Assembly: GCF_023078275.1 (NCBI RefSeq)
Contig: NC_062991.1
Location: 682,001 to 746,000 of the forward strand
From: Leguminivora glycinivorella
Taxonomy: Eukaryota > Arthropoda > Insecta > Lepidoptera > Tortricidae
DNA: 64,000 nt
Reading direction: 5' to 3'
The translations under genes and the position numbers were made by a program. Of this stretch, positions 44,664-55,835 are shown piece after piece. The notes beneath the pieces were generated by a model. That model saw only the letters and a list, made by a program, of their open reading frames with translations, had not been told where the DNA came from and did no database searches. Each line of letters opens with the position of its first letter. Within the stretch, counting starts at the first letter, position 1.

Positions 44664-44873
44664 TATCGACATTAAAATTTTGAAAAAACCCCGGTGACAT
44701 AGTGTACCGATTTTCATGAACAATGGCTAAGAACACTCCCAACTAACTCAGCTTTCAAACAAAAAAAACTAAGTCGAAATCGGTTCATCCGTTCGGGAGC
44801 TACGATGCCACAGATAGATAGACACGTCAAACTTATAACACCCCTTCGTTTTTGCGTCGGGGGTTAAAAATAA
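44664..44873 (+). mobile_element. Repeat C, further copy
   Basis: CATTAAAATTTTGAAAAAAC, CTAACTCAGCTTTCA, GTTCATCCGTTCGGGAGCTA, TTTTTGCGTCGGGGGTT. The microsatellite is short (AGATAGATAGA). Confidence 0.85.
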
Positions 44874-45841
44874 ATATTGGTAAAATTATTAGGTTTGGTA
44901 ACAATAACATGCTATGGAGCATAGGAAGAAAGTACAAGTTTTAATTAATTATTGACCGGAGCAGTATAGTGTAAAATGAAAATAAAAATTTATTGATAAC
45001 ATTAGGTTACATGTCAATTGTTAAGAGGCCTTATTCCTAAAGACGAGCGTTTTTTGCAAAATAGAACCTTTTTCATTCAAAATTATAAAGAAACTATAAA
45101 CGATTATTAAAAAAATGATAATGTTCCTAAAAGTACATATCTTAAGCTAGAAAGTCAATTGGTACTACTTTAAAATATGTCTTTTTATACTTCCGAAAAA
45201 TCAGTTTTTTCGGAAGACGTTTTCAATTTTCATAGTGGGATAGCTCGTTTAGAATCGTGATTGTGCTGTTAAAAATGTTATTTGGGGTAATAAATGATCA
45301 CAATCCTATTTGTTATATCCTGTACTAGTTAGCTAATACTTTGACATTTTAAGATTTACTTGAAATGGTGGATAAATAACCTTCCGTATCCTCCCCATTT
45401 TTTCGATAAAAAGAGGTTTACATTATGTATTTTTCCTGCGATTCCTGCATTTTTTGTAACTCTTAAATAATATTATCCTAAACTAGAACTTCTTATTGAC
45501 CTATAAGAAAAAAATCATACATATAAGACATACCTTTCTGTCGATAGATATGTTTTTAAAACACCTAAAATTCGAATAAAAGACACTGTGCTAACGCGAG
45601 CCCGCTCAGTCTGCGCCGAGCGCTCGAAGACAACGGACCTGCGTTTGATCGTCCGGCGCACCTAGCTTTCGTAAGCAGCTCGATAGTTCCGAGAAGTGCC
45701 GTAAACTGCGACTAAACAAATCTTGATCCTTTTTACACCTTATGCAATTTTAGCATTCGACATGCTTTTCATATGATTTTGGATTTTAAGTTATACGTGA
45801 AGTTTGTTGAGAGTTTGAATTATTATTATATTTTGGGACCA
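44874..45841. other. Spacer; no gene
   Basis: AT-rich except for a GC-rich patch at 45590-45700 (GCTCAGTCTGCGCCGAGCGC). Nothing recognised. Confidence 0.3.
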
Positions 45842-47140
45842 GGATGAGGTTCTGGTTCTCATGATGATGGAGTCAGGCAGGAGATGTTCAACAGAACTGC
45901 TATTCTACTTATCATAACTCCACCATGTTTGGGCTCATTAGATTTGGGCTGATGAGCACCATCGATCTAGATGAGGTCCAAGGTCTCATGATGGAGTCAG
46001 GAGGTGGTCAACAGAACTGCTATTCTCCTCATCATAACCCCATCATGTTTGGGCTCATTAGATTTGGGCTGACGAGCACCATCGAACTAGATGAGGTCCA
46101 AGGTCTCATGACGGGGTCAGGAGGTGGCCAACAGAACTGCTATTCTCCTCATCATAACCCCATCATGTTCGGGCTCATTAGATTTGGGCTGACGAGCACC
46201 ATCGAACTAGATGAGGTCCAAGGTCTCATGATGGAGTCAGGAGGTGGTCAACAGAACTGCTATTCTCCTCATCATAACCCCATCATGTTTGGGCTCATTA
46301 GATTTGGGCTGACGAGCACCATCGAACTAGATGAGGTCCTGGGTCTCATGATGGAGTCAGGAGGTGGTCAACAGAACTGCTATTCTCCTCATCATAACCC
46401 CATCATGTTTGGGCTCATTAGATTTGGGCTGACGAGCACCACCGAACTAGATGAGGTCCAAGGTCTTATGACGGGGTCAGGAGGTGGCCAACAGAACTGC
46501 TATTCTCCTCATCATAACCCCATCATGTTCGGGCTCATTAGATTTGGGCTGACGAGCACCATCGAACTAGATGAGGTCCAGGGTCTCATGATGGAGTCAG
46601 GAGGTGGTCAACAGAACTGCTATTCTCCTCATCATAACCCCATCATGTTTGGGCTCATTAGATTTGGGCTGACGAGCACCACCGAACTAGATGAGGTCCA
46701 AGGTCTTATGACGGGGTCAGGAGGTGGCCAACAGAACTGCTATTCTCCTCATCATAACCCCATCATGTTCGGGCTCATTAGATTTGGGCTGACGAGCACC
46801 ATCGAACTAGATGAGGTCCAAGGTCTCATGATGGAGTCAGGAGGTGGTCAACAGAACTGCTATTCTCCTCATCATAACCCCATCATGTTTGGGCTCATTA
46901 GATTTGGGCTGACGAGCACCATCGAACTAGATTAGGTCCAGGGTCTCATGATGGAGTCAGGAGGTGGCCAACAGAACTGCTATTCTCCTCATCATAATCC
47001 CATCATGTTCGGGCTCATTAGATTTGGGATGACGAGCACCATCGAACTAGACGAGGTCCAAGTTCTCATGATGGAGTCAGGAGGTGGTCAACAGAACTGC
47101 TATTCTCCTCATCATAACCCCATCATGTTTGGGCTCATTA
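45842..47140. repeat. 120-bp tandem array, about 11 copies, open in one frame
   Basis: The period is exactly 120 bp across 45901-47140; the first unit is divergent. Landmarks: GATGAGGTCCAAGGTCTCAT, GTCAGGAGGTGG, CAACAGAACTGCTATTCTCC, CATCATGTT, GGGCTCATTAGATTTGGGCT. Because 120 divides by three, a 336-codon frame runs 45925-46935 with a 40-residue repeat, stopped by GAG-to-TAG at 46933-46935. Units come in two types (ATGGAGTCAGGAGGTGGTCA and ACGGGGTCAGGAGGTGGCCA) with a 240-bp dimer pattern around 46441-46800. I take it as satellite, not protein. Confidence 0.9.
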
Positions 47141-47169
47141 TAAATATGTGGAAGGTCGTTAATAATAAT

Positions 47170-47498
47170 AAATGTTTTATTAGGGTACCTCTACATGTAA
47201 AGAGGTGGCAGATATTTTTTTTTCATTTCAACCCCAACGTGTGATATATTGTTAGATAGGTATTTAAAAATGAATTAGATTTTACTAAGATCGATTTTTG
47301 ATAATTTTCATATTTTCGGAAATAATCGCTATAACTTTTGAACCATATGTTTAAAAATATGAAAAAAATCACAAAAGTAGAACTTTACAAAGACTTTCTT
47401 TGAAAATTTGTTTTGAACTTTATAGGTTAGTTTTTGAGAAAAATACGGAAAACTACGGAACTCTACACTGAGCGTGGCCCGACACGCTTTTGGCCGGT
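47170..47498 (-). mobile_element. Repeat A, copy A6, 3'-truncated
   Basis: The reversed 5' part (ends TTTTGGCCGG) continues to GGGTACCTCTACATGTAAAG, then stops at the edge of the 120-bp array. No stem-loop end. Confidence 0.82.
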
Positions 47499-47820
47499 TT
47501 TTATTTTATTTTAATACTTTTCTGTGCTATTCATACATAGCCACCCTAGGAGATTCAGTATTGACAGCTTCTTTTTTTTCTTTCTGCATATATTTGTTTC
47601 CGCTTTTAAGTTTATTGTAAATAAGACTGCTTGCACTTACATTGAGATTATAATTACATAATGCTATTAAATTAAATCTAATGAAGCGTTGTTTTATTTC
47701 CTAAATCTCAAAACCCTTTAAATCGAATATGTATAGTAATGAGCAAAAATTTTACCGCAGGCTTTCCAAACCGACGATGCTTGATCAGCTACTTTTAGAA
47801 CGAACATGTACACCGTGTCC
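47499..47820. other. Unassigned spacer
   Basis: AT-rich, no gene. Confidence 0.3.
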
Positions 47821-48736
47821 AATAAGTCCGAATACTCACATTTTACCTCAGTTCTAAAGATATAGGGATCACAGGCCATCAAATTCTTATTTAAACTGAA
47901 GAGTATATTCCTTTTAATAAAATACAAGCACAAAGTTCATGAAATTTCCGAAGTGTCTAAGAAAAACAAAGAGGTAAAGTGCCAACAAAATACTTGCTCG
48001 GCACGCAGGTGACGAGTTATTTTTTATAAGCAGAATCTGTATGTGATAAAACAGACGCCACGTGTCCAAAATAAACTATTATGGGTACCGAGGATAGATA
48101 ACGTTCCGGGCAACTAGAAAAATGTGTCTAGGTTCCAGAGCTCACCATCGGCCCAGGTGTGGGATGCAGTATGTAAGCGAGGTAAACTACCTTCAGTACT
48201 TACAGATAAAAGCGTTAAAATCAACGTTTTTTTCTTTAAAACCAAGGTTTTGGAGAAAAAATGCCTTAAAGTTAAAAAGGATGCTTGGGAATGAGTATCA
48301 TGTGTCCCAACAAGACGCACCTCCAGCACATTCGGCAAATGGTATTCTAGCGTAGTTTCAGACTAATTTGGCAGTTTTTTATCCGAAACATGAGTGGCCA
48401 CCCAGGCCTCCAGGTTTAGGCGTATTAGACTACTTTGTATGGTCATACATGCTTTGAAGACTAAATTTTTATAAAATCATAAACCTAGATCATTTCAAAA
48501 AGATTATTGAGAGTATTTGGGATGAAATGTGAAGAAAACGGTGCGTGCCGCGTGTGATCCGTTTGAGAAGCGTTTGAGGCTGGTAAACAAGTTAATGCTG
48601 GAGTTATTCCAAAACATTTGTTGTGAATGTAGTAAATACGAGTGCCATTCATAAAATATAATAATAATGTAGTAACTATTTGTTCATTTTGTTTTATTGG
48701 CTATTTGTGCTGTATTCAAACTTATTGGACACGGTG
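47821..48736 (+). mobile_element. Degenerate mariner-family transposon
   Basis: The ends CACCGTGTCCAATAAGT and ACTTATTGGACACGGTG are inverted repeats (about 25 bp with two mismatches), with TA outside both (47819-47820, 48737-48738). At 916 bp it is shorter than a typical ~1.3-kb mariner. At 48290-48460 a disrupted transposase C-terminal region reads YHVSQQDAPPAHSANGIL, then, after an in-frame TAG, FYPKHEWPPRPPGLGVLDYF, matching the QQD.APAH and PPxSPDLNPLDY blocks of mariner transposases. Stops and the missing N-terminus show it is inactive. Confidence 0.85.
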
Positions 48737-48764
48737 TACATATTTTGATTTTCACCCTTTAAAA

Positions 48765-49012
48765 TGTTTCTAAGATGCAACGTTTTGCAAATTTGGTCAC
48801 GTCATGCACAGTTAAACTGTGGAATGAATTGTCGCCAGCGGTATTTCCGGACCAATGCGACCATCAAACCTTCAAGAAAAGAGCGTACATCCATCTTAAA
48901 GGCCGGCAACGCACCTGGTGCTTCTGGTGTCCATGGGCGGCAGTGATCGCTTACCATCAGGCAGCCTATCTGCTCGTTTGCCTCATATCCCATAAAAAAA
49001 CGTTTAATGTTT
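48765..49012 (+). pseudogene. 3' end of a CR1/Jockey-like non-LTR element
   Basis: A frame from 48775 gives TVKLWNELSPAVFPDQCDHQ then TFKKR, a non-LTR C-terminal signature. The 3' UTR follows: GGCCGGCAACGCACCTGGTG, GGTGTCCATGGGCGGCAGTG, CTTACCATCAGGCAGC, CTGCTCGTTTGCC, CATAAAAAAAC. 5'-truncated. Confidence 0.72.
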
Positions 49013-49379
49013 TTTAAGAAAAAAAAAACCGCCGCCTTTCGGGTTGTGGTGAAAGCTACTTGCGAATGTTAGATTATGTAGAAATGTGTAGGTATTTTTT
49101 AAAACTGCTTTTAATGCTTTAATTATTTGATGGCAACACAAATCAATATACGTATAACGCTAAGGTTTGAGGAGTTTCTCAATTCCTCATGAATCCGATT
49201 ATAAGAAATCGAAGCTTGAAAAACTTTGACTTGAAAACTCAATAATTATGCTTAACAAACATAACTAAATAATGAAATTTGACGAAACGTTTTTCGGCGA
49301 AACGGCAGGACACCACTAAATGTCACTGTTCTGGACGTAAGTGCATGCTGTTCTTATAAAAATATGAAAGTCACTATAA
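49013..49379. other. Unassigned spacer
   Basis: AT-rich; no gene. Confidence 0.3.
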
Positions 49380-50213
49380 CTGTGATAATTTCCGAAAATA
49401 TTAATATTATCAAAAAAAACCGGCCAAGTGCGAGTCGGACTCGCGCACCGAGGGTTCCGTACAATTTAATACCTCTACGCGTTTATGAGGAAATGGGTAG
49501 TAAGGTTAAAATTATTAAAAAAATATATATTATGTGATGTAACTAAAAATTTATGGTTTTCGTAATTTTTCCTTTATCTATGCTATAAGACGTTGCTTCG
49601 TACCAAATTTCAAGATTCTGAGTTCACGGGAAGCACCCTGTAGGTTTTGATTCCCTTGCAAGTGTCGAAAATTTGCGGCATAAACGGCTGTATCTTTTGA
49701 TTGTGTTGGCTTAGAAGTTTGATTTTTTCACAGCTTCAAGGGACAGTAGACCTGAGTAATTGATATAAATTTCAGCTTCATACCTCCACGCGTTCCTGAG
49801 AAAAAGGGTCTTGACAGACGGACGGACGGACAGACGGACAACAAAGTGATCCTATAAGGGTTCCGTTTTTTCCTTTTGAGGTACGGAACCCTAAAAACGA
49901 TCTTTGTAAACCCTTATTCATTTTTAAATACCTATCTAAAAATATATCACACGTTGGGGTTGGAATGAAAAAAAAAATCAGCCCCCACTTTACACTTTAC
50001 ACTAATAAAACATTTTTTTCCATTTTTCATTTTTGCACTTTGTTGACGTGATTGATATACATATTGTTACTAAATTTCAGCTTTCTAGTGCTTACGGTTA
50101 CTGAGATTATCCGCGGACGGACGGACGGACGGACGGACGGACGGACGGACGGATGGACAGACAGACATGGCGAAACTATAAGAGTTCCTAGTTGACTACG
50201 GAACCCTAAAAAA
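49380..50213 (+). mobile_element. Repeat A, copy A7, 5'-truncated and split by repeat B
   Basis: TGATAATTTCCGAAAATATT (49382) and, after the insertion, ACGATCTTTGTAAACCCTTA continue the family A body. It ends with a (GGAC)n tract at 50115-50155 and GTTGACTACGGAACCCTAAA. Confidence 0.88.
49420..49896 (+). mobile_element. Repeat B, complete, nested in A7
   Basis: Begins CCGGCCAAGTGCGAGTCGGA and GCGCACCGAGGGTTCCGTAC. Contains a GACGGACGGACGGACAGACG tract. Ends GTGATCCTATAAGGGTTCCG with a stem-loop and GGTACGGAACCCTAAAAA. 5' and 3' design parallels family A. Confidence 0.9.
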
Positions 50214-51155
50214 CAGAAATCACTATTAAACTATTCTCTAATTTCAAGTTCCTAACTAAAATTTTCCTAATAAAAAAAAAAACAAATTGATCCCGCTACA
50301 AACTTTCACCCCCTTTTTCCCTCTACTAGGGGTGTAAATTTTCATAATCGATTCTTATCTCTTCGAAATTTTGTTAATGCAATCTATACAAATTTCGACT
50401 TTCTAGCTTTCGTAGTTTCGGCTCAGCGGTGTTGGTTGTTGAATCAATCAATTAGGAAACCTGAATTTATATATGTACATGTAGACTAATACTATACTTT
50501 TACTACATTCATATACCTTATTTACTACTACCATACCATGAATATGAAATTAAATAAAGAGTCCCCATATAAAATTGAAAATTATGTTATTAGCAATTTA
50601 ATTCAAAACTATCAAGATTATTCGTGTCTGCGTTGAAACGCGCGTTGAGTTGCCGGTGCTTGCGTACCGAGCGCCAACGCCATCTATCGATGGCCGTTTC
50701 GTGAAATTGATGAGCGCTCTAAGGAGTAAGGGGTCTTAAGTAAAATTTAACTTATTTAAAACACTCAAGGTGTAGGTTCGTAGTTTAACTAGACCCCACA
50801 TTTTTATGTTATGCCATTTAATTTAGTTAATTAATATCTAGCAGACGCAACAAAGTAGGAAACAGTAAAACGGATTTGGAGGATCACTATGTTGTCTGTC
50901 CACTTTTCATATATTATGTGTTTTGAAGTAGCGGCGGCTCACTCCGCGATTCCATCGCTGTGCAACAATTACATGTCGGCGGCCGGGAGTTCGCGGCCCA
51001 TTCAGTGGTGACGACCTTCGCGCGGCGCATTAGAATTCAATGTTGGGTGCACGCGTGCGGTCCGTTTGTTAATGCAGGTAGAATTTAGAATGGCGGCATT
51101 TTGTGAACATCAAAGGAGTGAGCCTTCTGTACTTGTACTATCTATATAATATAAA
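50214..51155. other. Unassigned spacer
   Basis: No gene. GC-rich patches at 50635-50700 and 50930-51065. Confidence 0.3.
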
Positions 51156-51159
51156 GCTA

Positions 51160-52620
51160 CAACCCGACTGACATTTTTCAAAAAATAGCCAGAAGGAGAT
51201 TTTTTCGGTGGCAGTGTTTGGTGTTGTCGTATAGAGTTTGGTCCTGCGACCCCGGATAGATCAGACGGTCGGTCTACCGGTTCCGGGTAAAAAAATGTTG
51301 GACGGCCTGGCCAAACGGCTGGAGTTGGCCGGGGAGTGTTCGACCAAATGTCATAGAGGACCCTGGGCAGTTTTTGACGCCGCCATTTTTTTTTCAAAAT
51401 GGCCGACTTTTTTTTTTGACGATTTTTCAAGTTTGTCGTAGAGAGCTCAAATATTGGTCATAGAATCTCCAAGTGGCTTTGATTCGAATGAAATAAAAAA
51501 AAATTGAAAAATGCTACAAATGTGGGAAAACTGGCCACTTTTATTTTGTATGGCAACTTTTAAACCGTAAGAGATAGCCGGGGGGTGCTCGACCAAATGT
51601 CATACAGGTATCCGAGTAGAAAAAAGTTGCATTAAAAAAAAATCAAAATGGCCGACTTTTTTTTTTGAAAATTTTCAAAATGGTCCTAGCGCGCTGAGAT
51701 TTGGCACACGGGTGGACGGTCGCGCTAAGATTAGTATTCAAAGAGAAAATTTTGAAAAATTCAAAATGGCAGCCTTTGAGGGCCAATTGAAATTTGAATG
51801 GAGGTTTTTCTTTTAATTACCATAGCTCCGTAACGGTACAAAGAAGTGAAAAGTGCTCAAACAAATGTTATACAGTCACCCGAGGTCCATCGAATGGCAT
51901 TAAAAAAAAATCAAAATGGCCGACGTTTTTTTTTGAAAAATTTCAAAATGGTCCGAGCGCGCTGAAATTTTGCACACGGGTAGACAGCCACCCCAAGATT
52001 AGTATACAAAAAAAAATTTTTGAAAAATTCAAAATGGCGCCCTTTGAAGGCCAATTGAAATTTGTATGGAGGTCCTTTTTTTAAATCCCCATAGCTCCGT
52101 AACGGTAGGGAAAAGGTTAATAGTGCTTGAACTAATGTTGTACAGTTATCTGAGGTCCATCGAATGGCGTTTACAAAATTTCAAAATGGCCGACTTTGAA
52201 TTTTTTTTTTTTTATTTTCGGTCCGAGCGCGTTCAAATTTGGCACGGGGTAAGAACGGGGGCCAAAAATAGAAATGAGAAAAAAAAATTTTGGAAAAGTC
52301 AAAAACGGTGGCGAGAGGGGACAAAGTCAAATTTCCCTACCAGTTTGTATGGAGGTTTTTTTTTAAATCCCCATAGCTCCGTAACGGTAGGAAAAAGGTT
52401 AAAAGTGCTTGAACTAATGTTGTACAGTTATCTGAGGTCCATCGAATGGCATTTACAAAATTTCAAAATGGCCGACTTTGAAATTTTTTTTTTTTATTTT
52501 CGGTCCGAGCGCGTTCAAATTTGGCACGTGGTAAGAGCGGGGGCCAAAAATAGAAATGAGAAAAAAAAATTTTTGGAAAAGTCAAAAACGGCGGCGAGAG
52601 GGGACAAAGTCAAATTTCCC
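51160..52620 (+). repeat. ~275-bp tandem units, TCAAAATGGCCGACTTTT type
   Basis: Recurring words are CATAGCTCCGTAACGGTA (about 51821, 52090, 52371), TCAAAATGGCCGAC, GGTCCGAGCGCGCT and ATTTGGCACACGGG, and TTTGTATGGAGG. The last two units (about 52080-52360 and 52361-52620) are nearly identical. Upstream units are more diverged. Open frames here come from period and T-rich bias. Confidence 0.75.
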
Positions 52621-53089
52621 TACCAGCCTGAGGGAGCGTTCTACAGCCCGACGGTCACTGCTCCGGTCCAAGTTCCGAGCTGCGTACAGACAGTGCTCCC
52701 AAGCAAGTAAATATAAGTAAAAGTGTCTAAAAAGCGACGCGGCGGGCCGGAGGCCGCAGGCCGGAGGTCCAACTTCCCTACAAATCCTACAATCCCCACA
52801 GTAACTACGCGGAGGGCCGAAGGCCCGGAGCGTGTCTGACAGGCTCCCAAGTACGCGAAGGCCGCAGGCCGAGCTGCGGGCAGAGTGCTTCCAAGCACGC
52901 GAAGGCCGCAGGCCGAGCTGCGTGCAGACTGTGCTCCCAAGAAAACAATAACAAAAAGTATCTAAATAAGCGAAGCGGCGGGCCAAAGGCCCGACGCGGA
53001 GCTTCGAAACCCAGCAAAGGCCGAAGGCCGAGCTCCGCGTAGGGCCGAAGGCCCGGAGCGTCCCTGATCGGCTCGCCGGCGGACCGGGA

Positions 53090-53226
53090 AGTTGGAGTTT
53101 AAACACGACCCAATAGTAAAAGTGTCTTAGAGAAGCGAAACGACGGGCCGGAGGCTGCAGGCCGTAGGCCCGTCGTGAGCTTCTCAAGACACTTTTAATA
53201 TTGGGTCGTGTTTAAGCTCCAACTTA
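53090..53226. repeat. ~137-bp palindrome, unit 1
   Basis: AAGTTGGAGTTTAAACACGA at the left mirrors TCGTGTTTAAGCTCCAACTT at the right. Stem continues through CCCAATAGTAAAAGTGTCTT and GACGGGCC; centre GGAGGCTGCAGGCC. An equivalent palindrome is at 53533-53672. Confidence 0.88.
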
Positions 53227-53532
53227 CCTACAACTCTCACAGTAACTACGCGGAGGGCCGAAGGCCCGGAGCGTGCCTGAGAGGCTTCCAAGCACGCGAA
53301 GGCCGCAGGCCGAGCTGCGGGCAGAGTGCTCCCAAGCACGCGAAGGCCGCAGGCCGAGCTGCGTACAGACTGTGCTCCCAAGCAGAACGATAATCAAAGT
53401 GTCTAAAAAGCGACGCGACGGGCCGAAGGCCCGACGCGGAGCTTCGAGACGAAACCCAGCGAAGGCCGAAGGCCGAGCTCCGCGTAGGGCCGAAGGCCCG
53501 GAGCGTCCCTGATCGGCTCTCTGGCGGACCGG

Positions 53533-53672
53533 GAAGTTGGAGCTTAAACACGACCCAATAGTAAAAGTGTCTTAGAGAAGCGAAACGACGGGTCGGAGGC
53601 CGCAGGCCGCAGGCCCGTCGTGAGCTTCTCAAGACACTTTTACTATTGGGTCGTGTTTAAGCTCCAACTTCC
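53533..53672. repeat. ~140-bp palindrome, unit 2
   Basis: Same as 53090-53226 with better pairing (ACTATTGGGTCGTGTTTAAG matches the left arm). Confidence 0.88.
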
Positions 53673-53932
53673 CTACAACGCCCACAGTAACTACGCGGAG
53701 GGCCGAAGGCCCGGAGCGTGTCTGACAGGCTCCCAAGCACGCGAGGCCGTAGGCCGAGCTGCGGGCAGAGAGTGCTCCCAAGCACGCAAAGGCTAAAGCA
53801 AAAAAGCAAACAAGCAAAGCAATAAATCAAACAAGCAAAGCAAAAAAACATAAAGCAAAGCACAAAAGCAAAGCACAAAAGAACACCGCGGGGCCCTCGG
53901 GCCCCGCGCACCTTTAAAAAACTAGTTATATT

Positions 53933-54288
53933 ATATATGATCAAACGAGCTTCGCAAGCGAAGTTCGATCGATATTATATGACTCGCTTCATTGGAAGAT
54001 ATAATTATTAAGTTTACATTATTGTAGTTTATTTAATCTACTGGCAACATATTGCACGCTTATTTTAGAGATTTATAAAAAATAAGTATTTCAATTGGCT
54101 CTAAACCTTCCCCCCCCACCCTCAGGTCGGTGTCAACCGGCGGTGGGATCCTCATTATTTTCAGAGATTATTCTAAGCAAAACTTTGGAATCTGGGTGTA
54201 TCGGGAGGGAGGGTAATTATATCTTCCAATGAAGCGAGTCATATAATATCGATCGAACTTCGCTTGCGAAGCTCGTTTGATCATATAT
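53933..54288. mobile_element. 356-bp inverted-repeat element, ~75-bp perfect arms
   Basis: 53933-54007 and 54214-54288 are reverse complements (ATATATGATCAAACGAGCTT outermost, CTTCATTGGAAGATATAATT innermost). Each arm holds its own palindrome GCTTCGCAAGCGAAG. AATTATTAAGTTTACATTAT recurs directly at 54003 and 54317. Confidence 0.85.
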
Positions 54289-54542
54289 TATATTTCCTCG
54301 CTTCATTGTTCGATATAATTATTAAGTTTACATTATTGTAGTTGTTTAGAGACAAAGTTTTGCGGATGCCAATTGTGAAAACAAAATTAAATATTTATCA
54401 TTAAATTTTGTTACATAATTATTACTAAACAACTAGCAATTACATAATTATGTAATTTATACACAAGATCATGCAGTCTTATTCAGTAACACAGTTCATA
54501 ATTAATTATAGCAAACTGATCTTGCAAATAGGTCTTCGTCAA

Positions 54543-54953
54543 CTATTTGACGATGGCAGAATTTAGGAAATATTTGCGAGGTTGAGGTCCAACCCGCAGT
54601 TTTTCTGATAATGTCAAACATTGACCCCTGCCGAAACGGCAGTAGACGTGGTAGCATGGCGAGTGCCTGTGTGCACTAAATGTTGCCACGTCCATCCCGA
54701 TCTCCGCTAGTACTTGTTTTATCCACCTGCTTATTGACTGTGCCATCGCGTCCCTGTGAGGGCGCTTCGCAGTTAATAAGAGGTGTTCTGAGTTCGGAGG
54801 CCTTTTATCGCTTGTTAGAGTGAGATACTCGCGAAGGACCGAAGTCGCGCGACACGTTTCTTTAAGGTACGAAAGGAACAGTATAAGTATGTCGGGGCAG
54901 ATGGTTATATCTGACAGGATAATTTTTACCCCATTTGGGTAGTGTATATTCAC
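54543..54953 (-). pseudogene. DIRS tyrosine recombinase, C-terminal part
   Basis: A 136-codon frame with NSEHLLLTAKRPHRDAMAQS, ISRWIKQVLAEIGMDVATFS and AHRHSPCYH, resembling the catalytic region of DIRS recombinases around the AHSTRHA box. That box is altered and the catalytic Tyr region is frame-damaged, so it should be inactive. Confidence 0.72.
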
Positions 54954-55179
54954 TCATTTAATCAATAAGAATGTTGGCACGCGATGGGCAGTGCATAATG
55001 CCAATAATACGACAAGCTTTTTAGTACCTAGGTAATCTGCTCTAAAGATATAGTCGTATTTGGATACCATTCATCAATGTAATCCAATACTATTTTTGAA
55101 TCCCAAGAGTGAGTAAGTATATTTTGGAAAATTAGGTCTCATTTTAAATATGCGTTTTAACAAACGTTTAACATGTTCT

Positions 55180-55180
<1 letters not shown>

Positions 55181-55219
<39 letters not shown>
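55181..55219. repeat. Poly-T tract of 39 bases
   Basis: Uninterrupted T run inside the DIRS remnant, perhaps the A-tail of a minus-strand retroposed sequence. Confidence 0.9.
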
Positions 55220-55220
<1 letters not shown>

Positions 55221-55225
55221 TCCTG

Positions 55226-55835
55226 AGAAACAGGGATAATGCTGACCTTATGATTGTTTATGGATCCATAATATGACGATCCTGCTGTGATCAAAATGTC
55301 CACCATAGTTTAAATCACGTTTAAACGAAACGTTATATTGCTGAATGGTATTTTTAGAAATAGATGCGATCACATGAAGTTTCCTCAGATAACCTTTACC
55401 GGAGAGCACCGCTGCACCCAGGAAAAGGCGCTCGTGGAACGGATTCCTGGTGCTGTGATCAGAACAGGCCTTATGTTCTTCGGGGCTCATGTAAATAATA
55501 TCGGATTTTACTAGTGACATTAACAAAGGAAACTACGCTTGGGATTGCCAGACGGGGAAGCTAAACTTCCTGTTACTTTGTCATAGATTATCTTTTTTAA
55601 AGATTTTGAAATGATCGGCAATGGAGGGAAACTATAAAAGTCTAGTGTAAAAGCATCTACAGCTGATGCATCTGGGTATTTCCACCATGATAAGTAAGTG
55701 TACATTTGACATTGGAGCGAGAAGAGAAAAGATCAACATCAGGCTCACCAGCCGTATACATTATGCGTAGCAGTATAAACGCTTCATGAGATAGTTCCCA
55801 TTCAGTATCGAGATTCACATTAAAAGATAAAAAAG
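55226..55835 (-). pseudogene. DIRS RNase H end and recombinase N-terminal region
   Basis: From 55835 downward: NVNLDTEWELSHEAFILL, GEPDVDLFSSRSNVKC, then after a shift YLSWWKYPDASAVDAFTLDF and FPPLPIISKSLKKIIYDKVT, the usual RNase H end. Next LRKLHVIASISKNTIQQYNV marks the start of the recombinase core-binding part. The match begins exactly where the non-LTR element's tail ends. Confidence 0.75.

Larger units (their letters stand above)
52640..53800. repeat. ~445-bp GC-rich tandem units made of small hairpins
   Basis: Units start at about 52769, 53221 and 53666 (AACTTMCCTACAA, CACAGTAACTACGCGGAGGG). They are full of hairpins such as GGGCCGAAGGCCC and AGGCCGCAGGCC and the words GAGCTGCGGGCAGAGTGC and GCTCCCAAGCACGCGA. 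The third unit is truncated. GC content is far above the surroundings. Long frames on both strands are compositional. Confidence 0.85.

Noticed and set aside
45925..46935. 336-residue repeat protein
   Set aside because: The frame exists because the period is 120 bp; no start context, flanking exons or codon signal. Kept as satellite.
52582..53944. Long GC-rich open frames on both strands
   Set aside because: Mirror-image frames arise from palindromic GC-rich tandem units; no domain.
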